Part shown: piece by piece, positions 48,412-54,246 of the stretch
How the letters are laid out: every line of letters begins with the position of its first letter
Numbering within the stretch: the first letter of the stretch is position 1
Origin: an uncultured Candidatus Actinomarina sp.
GTDB taxonomy: Bacteria > Actinomycetota > Acidimicrobiia > Actinomarinales > Actinomarinaceae
DNA length: 54,246 nt
NCBI GenBank assembly: GCA_902576605.1
Contig: CACGVI010000006.1
Span: forward strand, 1 to 54,246
Reading direction: 5' to 3'
Position numbers and translations under genes: made by a program
The notes under the pieces: model-generated
Database searches by the model: none
Told to the model about the DNA's origin: nothing
What the model saw: only the letters and a program-made list of their open reading frames with translations

Positions 48412-49603
48412 TATAAAAAATATTATTAAATCATTTAAAGATGGCGAGATGATCATCCTTGTTGATGATGAAGATAGAGAAAATGAAGGTGATTTAATAA
48501 TTTCAGCTGAACATTTAACTGCTGAACATATAAATTTTATGATTACATTTGGTAAGGGTTTAGTTTGTGCGCCAATATCATCTAAAATTTCTAAAAAATT
48601 AGAACTGCCATTAATGCAAGGTGTAAATAATGAAATGCAGACTGCATACACTGCTTCAGTGGATTTAAAAGGTAACGGAGTAACAACTGGAATATCAGCT
48701 GATGATCGTCATAAAACTATAAAAGGTTTACTAAATGAAAACTCTACAAGAGACGACTTTAATGTTCCAGGTCACATATTTCCTTTACAAGCAATGGATG
48801 GTGGAGTATTAAGGCGTGCTGGACACACAGAAGCCGCAATAGACCTTTGTAAACTTTCGGGTCACAAAGAAGTTGCTGTTATTTGTGAAATAATAAATAA
48901 AGATGGTTCTATGGCAAGAATGGATGATCTAATTGAGTTTTCAAAAGTTCACAATATTAAAATTGGTACAATCAAAGATCTTATTCAACACAGATTAGAT
49001 AGTTCAAACCCTGTTGAATTTGTATCGAAATCAAAAATCCCTACTCATTATGGTGAATTTACAGGTCATGTCTATAAAGATACTGTAGACAATACTGAAC
49101 ATATTGCATTAACATTTGGAGATTATCTCGATAGCGAAGACACAATGGTTAGAGTTCACTCAGAGTGTTTAACTGGAGATACTTTATTTTCTTCAAAATG
49201 TGATTGTGGTTCTCAGCTATCTAATGCTTTAAACACAATTTCAAAAAATGGAAGTGGCGTTCTCTTGTACATGAGAGGTCACGAAGGAAGAGGTATTGGA
49301 TTAGGCAACAAAATAAAAGCATACTCACTTCAAGATGAAGGGGATGATACTGTTGATGCAAATCTTAAACTTGGTTTTAAAAACGATCAGCGAGATTATG
49401 GAACCGGTGCATTAATTTTAAGATCACTTGGAATTGAGAAAATGAACTTATTAACTAACAATCCATCAAAAAGAGCAGGGCTTGAAGGTTATGGCCTAAG
49501 TATTACAAAAAGAACGCCGTTACTTGGACAAACAACACCAGAAAATGAAAAATATCTAGAAACTAAGGAATCAAAAATGGGACACGTATTCAATGAAGAG
49601 TAA
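48401..49603 (+). CDS. ribBA: 3,4-DHBP synthase/GTP cyclohydrolase II fusion
   Basis: DDEDRENEGDLIISAEHLTAEHINFM, RAGHTEAAIDL, RVHSECLTGDTLFSSKCDCGSQL, RGHEGRGIGLGNKIKAY. Confidence 0.97.
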   Translation: MITDIKNIIKSFKDGEMIILVDDEDRENEGDLIISAEHLTAEHINFMITFGKGLVCAPISSKISKKLELPLMQGVNNEMQTAYTASVDLKGNGVTTGISADDRHKTIKGLLNENSTRDDFNVPGHIFPLQAMDGGVLRRAGHTEAAIDLCKLSGHKEVAVICEIINKDGSMARMDDLIEFSKVHNIKIGTIKDLIQHRLDSSNPVEFVSKSKIPTHYGEFTGHVYKDTVDNTEHIALTFGDYLDSEDTMVRVHSECLTGDTLFSSKCDCGSQLSNALNTISKNGSGVLLYMRGHEGRGIGLGNKIKAYSLQDEGDDTVDANLKLGFKNDQRDYGTGALILRSLGIEKMNLLTNNPSKRAGLEGYGLSITKRTPLLGQTTPENEKYLETKESKMGHVFNEE

Positions 49604-49994
49604 GGTAGCCATAGTTGCAGCAAATTATTACGAAAATATAACTTCTGATTTAATTGATGGTGTTAAAAATAATCTTAATGTAAGTTTTGATACGAATACA
49701 TTCTTTGTAGATGGTGCATGGGAGATAATCTATAAAATAAACGATCTCTCAGTAAATGAATCTATAGATAAATTTGTTGCTATTGGTGTAATAATAAAAG
49801 GTGAAACAGATCACTATGAATATATCTCAAAAGGTGTGGTTGATGGATTAATTAATCTAACTATTAAAAATAATATTTATATTGCAAACTGTGTGTTAAA
49901 TGTATTGAACATTGATCAAGCAATAGCCAGAACTAAAGGTGATAAAAATAAAGGGATTGAAGCTGCTTCAGCTTTAAATAATCTTTTTGTATAA
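49593..49994 (+). CDS. ribH: 6,7-dimethyl-8-ribityllumazine synthase
   Basis: VDGAWEIIYKIN, FVAIGVIIKGETDHYEYIS, NCVLNVLNIDQAIART. Confidence 0.93.
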   Translation: MKSKVAIVAANYYENITSDLIDGVKNNLNVSFDTNTFFVDGAWEIIYKINDLSVNESIDKFVAIGVIIKGETDHYEYISKGVVDGLINLTIKNNIYIANCVLNVLNIDQAIARTKGDKNKGIEAASALNNLFV

Positions 49995-50091
49995 ATAAAT
50001 TAATAATTAGCTATAATTATCTCAAGCGAACGATGTTCCACCCACTGTGAACAATAGTGAGGTAGTAAAACAGCTTCGTGCTGTTTTTTTT
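49987..50091 (+). promoter_or_regulatory. Promoter and structured leader of infC-rpmI-rplT
   Basis: TATAAT at 50012 with TTGTAT-like -35 near 49987; leader with GTTC/GAAC and CACT/AGTG alternative stems. Confidence 0.5.
50067..50091 (+). terminator. Intrinsic terminator/attenuator just before infC
   Basis: AAAACAGC-TTCG-TGCTGTTTTTTTT, immediately before the RBS GGAAGGAG (50095-50102). Confidence 0.75.
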
Positions 50092-50107
50092 ATTGGAAGG
50101 AGAAAAT

Positions 50108-50623
50108 ATACCTGAATTAAAGATAAACGAAGGAATTCGTGCAAAGAAGTTACTTGTTATTGCACCAGATGGTGTTCAAATTGGTGAACTAGAACTGAAA
50201 AAAGCACTAATTGTCGCTGAACAACTAGATCTAGATTTAGTGGAAGTATCGCCTGATAGTAAACCGCCAGTCGCAAGACTAATGGATTACGGAAAATACA
50301 AATATGAACTTGCTCAGAAAGCAAAAGAATCAAAGAAAAAACAAGTAAAAATTTCAGTTAAGGAGATTCAACTTAAACCTAAAATCGATACAAATGATTT
50401 CAAAATTAAGTTAAATAAGTCACGAAAATTTCTTGATTCGGGGGATAAGGTTAAATTCACTATGAGATTCAGGGGAAGAGAAGCAGAACATCCAGAGTTT
50501 GGCCAGAAAGTATTAGATAATTATATTGAAGAACTAAGTGATATAGCAATGGTTGAGTCTACTTCAAGTCCTGATGGAAAGTCTTTATCAATGGTGCTCG
50601 CACCTTTAGGAGGAAAAAAATGA
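50108..50623 (+). CDS. infC: Translation initiation factor IF-3, likely AUA start
   Basis: PELKINEGIRAKKLLVIAPDGVQIGELELKKALIVAEQLDLDLVEVSPDSKPPVARLMDYGKYKYE; ATA at 50108 is 5 nt after GGAAGGAG; upstream GTG at 50078 is inside the terminator. Confidence 0.93.
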   Translation: MPELKINEGIRAKKLLVIAPDGVQIGELELKKALIVAEQLDLDLVEVSPDSKPPVARLMDYGKYKYELAQKAKESKKKQVKISVKEIQLKPKIDTNDFKIKLNKSRKFLDSGDKVKFTMRFRGREAEHPEFGQKVLDNYIEELSDIAMVESTSSPDGKSLSMVLAPLGGKK

Positions 50624-50808
50624 AACAAAAAACTCATAAAAGTATGAAAAAAAGAGTAAAGGTTACTGGAACTGGTAAATATATGAGACGTAGATCCCAC
50701 AGATCTCACTACAAATTAGCAAAAAGTTCTGGTACTTGGAAAAGGCTAAAGCGAGATGTGGAAACATCTAGTGGTGATAGTAAGAAAATCAGAAAGTTGT
50801 TAGGTTAA
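50620..50808 (+). CDS. rpmI: Ribosomal protein bL35
   Basis: MKQKTHKSMKKRVKVTGTGKYMRRRSHRSHYKLAKS. Confidence 0.95.
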   Translation: MKQKTHKSMKKRVKVTGTGKYMRRRSHRSHYKLAKSSGTWKRLKRDVETSSGDSKKIRKLLG

Positions 50809-50809
50809 T

Positions 50810-51169
50810 ATGGTACGAATTAAAAGTTCAGTTCAAAGTAAAAAATCTAAGAAGAAAGTATTAAAGAAAGCTAAAGGTTATACGGGAGCTAGAAGTAAAA
50901 GACTAAGAGCTGCAAAAGAACAGGTAATGCACGCAGGTGCTGATTCTTTTACGCACAGAAAAGATAAGAAATCTGATTATAGAAAACTATGGATTTCAAG
51001 AATAAATGCAGCTTCAAGACAACATGATCTTGCTTATTCTAAATTTATTAATGGTTTAAACAACGCAGGTATAAAAGTTGATAGAAAAATACTCGCAGAC
51101 TTAGCTGTAAATGATCCTAAAGGTTTTAAAAAACTTGTCGATCTTGCTAAGAAAAATTTAAATGCCTGA
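50810..51169 (+). CDS. rplT: Ribosomal protein bL20
   Basis: VLKKAKGYTGARSKRLRAAKEQVMHAG...RDKKSDYRKLWISRINAASRQHDLAYSKFINGL. Confidence 0.97.
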   Translation: MVRIKSSVQSKKSKKKVLKKAKGYTGARSKRLRAAKEQVMHAGADSFTHRKDKKSDYRKLWISRINAASRQHDLAYSKFINGLNNAGIKVDRKILADLAVNDPKGFKKLVDLAKKNLNA

Positions 51170-52154
51170 ACTAAATTTCGATAAAGTACTAGCATCTCTC
51201 AAACTACGATTAGACGAAGTTGTTGATGAATCAGAGTTTGATGAGATTTTAAAAGAATATGCAGGAAAAGACTCGTTACTTTCAGTTGAAAGAAAAAATT
51301 TATCTAATCTTTCTAATGAAGACAAAAAAGTTTACGGTGAAACTTTAAATAATGTTAATAAATCAATCGTTACAAATATAAAAAAAGCTAAAGAAGAATT
51401 TATTAACAATAAATATGCTTCATTAGAAGATGAAGAAAATGATGATATAACAATAGATTGGATCACTAATACTGGAACCCATAGACATATTCTTTCACAA
51501 GTTATGGATGAGGTTGTAAACATTTTTGCTTCCATAGGGTATAAAGTAGCTTATGGACCAGAAGTTGAAACATCTTGGCACAACTTTGATGCATTAAACA
51601 CCCCAGACTGGCATCCTGCGCGTTATGAATCTGACACTCTTTATACAGATAATGATTTGGAAACTTTACTGAGAACTCAAACTAGCACTGTACAGATTAG
51701 ACATATGGAAGAAAATGACCCACCTGTTTATATAGTTGCACCAGGTAGAGTTTTTAGATCAGACCAACTTGATGCTACTCATTCGCCTGTTTTTCATCAA
51801 CTTGAAGGTCTAGCAGTTGATAAAAACTTGAAATTTACAGATCTTAAAGGCACATTGGAGTACTTTGTTAAGCAATTTTTTGGTGAGGATATTGAAACAA
51901 AATTTATTCCACATTTTTTCCCTTTCACTGAACCCTCAGCTGAAGTTCTAGTCAAGTGGAAGAATGGTGAGTGGTTAGAAATATTAGGATGTGGAATGGT
52001 AGATCCAAATGTATTAAATCATGTAGGTTACTCAGATGAATATCAAGGATTTGCCTGGGGAGTAGGTATAGAAAGGCTAGCTATGCTTAAGTACCAAGTT
52101 GACCACATTAAAAACTTTTATGATAATGATTTAAGATTTTTGGAGCAATTTTAA
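51162..52154 (+). CDS. pheS: Phenylalanyl-tRNA synthetase alpha subunit
   Basis: HRHILSQVMDEVVNIFASIGYKVAYGPEVETSWHNFDALNTPDWHPAR, LRTQTSTVQIRHM, GIERLAMLKY. Confidence 0.97.
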   Translation: MPELNFDKVLASLKLRLDEVVDESEFDEILKEYAGKDSLLSVERKNLSNLSNEDKKVYGETLNNVNKSIVTNIKKAKEEFINNKYASLEDEENDDITIDWITNTGTHRHILSQVMDEVVNIFASIGYKVAYGPEVETSWHNFDALNTPDWHPARYESDTLYTDNDLETLLRTQTSTVQIRHMEENDPPVYIVAPGRVFRSDQLDATHSPVFHQLEGLAVDKNLKFTDLKGTLEYFVKQFFGEDIETKFIPHFFPFTEPSAEVLVKWKNGEWLEILGCGMVDPNVLNHVGYSDEYQGFAWGVGIERLAMLKYQVDHIKNFYDNDLRFLEQF

Positions 52155-54246
52155 TGAAAATATTAAAATCTTGGTTAAATGATTGGATAGACCTTGAGGC
52201 TATCAATACTGATGATATATCTGAAGCTTTAGAATCACTAGGATTTGAAATTGAGTCTAGGACAGATAAAACTCCAAACTACAAAAATATAACGGTTGGT
52301 AAAGTATTAGAAATATACGAACACCCCAATGCCGATAAAGTTCGAGTTACTAAAGTTGATGTAGGTTCAAAAACATATGAAATAGTTTGTGGAGCTTGGA
52401 ACTTTGATGTTGGTGCAGTTGTACCTGTAGCGTTACCTAAAAGTGAAATTAAAGATGGATTTAAAATTGATAAACGAGATATACGTGGTGTTGAATCTAA
52501 TGGCATGATATGTTCAGCTTCAGAACTTGATTTATGGGATGATCATGCAGGAATTTTAAAACTTTCAGATGAAACAAAATTAGGTTCTGATTTTTCAAAA
52601 ATATACAACTCTACTGATACTTTATGGGAAATTGGTGTTACTCCAAATAGGGGGGACTGTATGTCACATTTAGGAATCGCTAGAGAGTTATCTAATTATT
52701 TCAACCTGACACTTAAAGAAAATTTACAATCACTTAAATCTAACATTGAAAGTGTAATAAAAGTTAACAGTGGCAAAATAAAAGCATGTAATTCATACCA
52801 ATCAATTGAAATTGAAAATTTTACTTTAAGTGATTCAAATTTAAATATCAGGTACAGACTTTCATCTATTGGTGTCCGCGTTATTAATAATGTTGTAGAT
52901 TACACCAATTACGTACTTCACGATATTGGTCAGCCCTTGCATGCATTTGATAGAGATAAATTATTTGGAACCATTTCTGTCAGATTCGCAAAAGATAATG
53001 AAAAATTGAAAACATTAGATGAACAAGAGAGAAAGTTAACATCTGAAGATTTAATTATTACAGATAACGATAAGCCAATTGCACTTGCAGGAGTTATGGG
53101 AGGGTACGATACCGAAGTCACTGATACAACTACTAATCTTTTAATAGAGAGCGCTTATTTTGATAAAGTATCGATTATGAAAACGTCGAGAAGATTAAAT
53201 CTAATATCAGATGCATCAATCAGATTTGAAAGAGGTATTGATTTCAATTTGCAAAAACAGGGGCTACAGAGATTCGTTAATCTTTTTGAATACGATCAGG
53301 AAATAAATTATTCAAGCATAATAGATAGCAGTAAAAATGGAATTACTTATGATTCAATATCATTCGATAAAAATGAAATTGAACAAATATTAGGAGTAGA
53401 TCTAGATGATAATTTAATTAGAAACACTTTGATAAAACTACAAATTGAATCAGAAGTTTCTGATAAAAAAATTAAGTTCAAATCTCCTTCATGGAGATAC
53501 GATTTGGAAAGACCAATAGATCTCATCGAAGAACTTGCTAAGCATTATGGGTTTAACAATTTTAAATCAACACTTCCAATAGGTAATAACCTAAACTCAA
53601 CGGGGGACTACTGGGAAAAACGTCTTTATTTATCTGAAAAATTATCATCTACAAACTTTTATGAAATTCAAACACTTTCATTCACTGATTCATTATCAAA
53701 CGAATTATTCACACCTGAAAAAAAATCTGTAAGCGTGATAAACCCCATAGATCAAACACAAGAAAATTTAAGAACAAATTTACTTACATCATTAATAAAT
53801 ACATATAAATTTAACCTTGAAAGTAATGGTAAGTCACATAGGTATTACGAAATTAATAATGTATACGATGATTCAAAACATAAGAAATTTAAGATGATAC
53901 CAAATCAAGAATACTCTCTTGGTTTACTCATACCTGAAAATGAATCAGTGGAAGATCGTAAAGGAAAAACAAAAACAAATAACATAAATACTCTAGCCAA
54001 TGTTATTAAAAACCTTTTTCCCTCTTCTGAATTAGAACACCTTACACGACCAGGGTTTCATAAGAATTATTCATATTTAATAAAACTTGATAATAAAATT
54101 TTAGGATTTATGGGTAAACTTTCGTACAAAATTCAATCTGAGTTAGAACTACATGATTCACTTTATATTGCACAAATTAACACTGAGAATTTTAATTTTG
54201 ACCAATTGAAAGCTTTCACTTATAAGCCATTGTCTGCTTATCCATT
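52154..54246 (+). CDS. pheT: Phenylalanyl-tRNA synthetase beta subunit, 3'-truncated by window
   Basis: Open frame from ATG 52154 to the window end, absent from ORF track because no stop: MKILKSWLNDWIDLEAINTDDISEALESLGFEIES...EHPNADKVRVTKVDVG. Confidence 0.96.
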   Translation, partial: MKILKSWLNDWIDLEAINTDDISEALESLGFEIESRTDKTPNYKNITVGKVLEIYEHPNADKVRVTKVDVGSKTYEIVCGAWNFDVGAVVPVALPKSEIKDGFKIDKRDIRGVESNGMICSASELDLWDDHAGILKLSDETKLGSDFSKIYNSTDTLWEIGVTPNRGDCMSHLGIARELSNYFNLTLKENLQSLKSNIESVIKVNSGKIKACNSYQSIEIENFTLSDSNLNIRYRLSSIGVRVINNVVDYTNYVLHDIGQPLHAFDRDKLFGTISVRFAKDNEKLKTLDEQERKLTSEDLIITDNDKPIALAGVMGGYDTEVTDTTTNLLIESAYFDKVSIMKTSRRLNLISDASIRFERGIDFNLQKQGLQRFVNLFEYDQEINYSSIIDSSKNGITYDSISFDKNEIEQILGVDLDDNLIRNTLIKLQIESEVSDKKIKFKSPSWRYDLERPIDLIEELAKHYGFNNFKSTLPIGNNLNSTGDYWEKRLYLSEKLSSTNFYEIQTLSFTDSLSNELFTPEKKSVSVINPIDQTQENLRTNLLTSLINTYKFNLESNGKSHRYYEINNVYDDSKHKKFKMIPNQEYSLGLLIPENESVEDRKGKTKTNNINTLANVIKNLFPSSELEHLTRPGFHKNYSYLIKLDNKILGFMGKLSYKIQSELELHDSLYIAQINTENFNFDQLKAFTYKPLSAYP

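Noticed and set aside
50025-50090. Possible tRNA-like GTTCCACCC in the infC leader
   Set aside because: No acceptor, D or anticodon arms; better explained as leader plus terminator.
50078-50107. N-terminal extension MLFFLLEGEN of IF3 in the ORF track
   Set aside because: Encoded by the terminator stem, T-tract and Shine-Dalgarno sequence, so unlikely to be translated.
1-54246. CRISPR arrays, transposases, integrases, rRNA or tRNA genes
   Set aside because: No direct-repeat/spacer array, transposase-like ORF or RNA gene signature was seen by eye; a tRNAscan/Infernal run would be needed to exclude them formally.

Overview
AT-rich bacterial chromosomal segment, almost fully coding. Gene order (thrS-pgsA-acyltransferase-pimA-like-pdxS-pdxT-yebC; yajC-secD-secF-rel; hisS-aspS-alaS-ruvX-mltG-efp-nusB; gmk-rpoZ-coaBC-priA-def-fmt-rpe-rib; infC-rpmI-rplT-pheS-pheT) plus an F420-type LLM oxidoreductase and actinobacterial-style hypotheticals suggest a streamlined, low-GC actinobacterium, possibly of the marine Actinomarinales type (inference). 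Left part: 5'-truncated repeat protein, cold-shock gene, TSUP permease, glycerol kinase/GH1/SDR block, glycine-cleavage operon with split P-protein, two DUF3048 paralogs. Right part: about 31 kb (18845-49994) with 35 same-strand genes and no intergenic gap above about 19 nt, then the infC and pheST genes (pheT cut by the window end). Most interesting: (i) a small PD-(D/E)XK, Hjc/actinophage-like Holliday-junction-resolvase candidate exactly where ruvC-ruvA-ruvB normally sit; (ii) a highly divergent mIHF candidate before gmk; (iii) a PriA remnant without Walker motifs or zinc cysteines; (iv) infC apparently starting at AUA behind a leader/terminator; (v) a possible ~70-nt sRNA in a convergent intergenic region; (vi) in-place loss of aro, pyr, ruv, metK and rsmB blocks with closure of the gaps. 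No tRNA, rRNA, CRISPR or mobile element was recognised.
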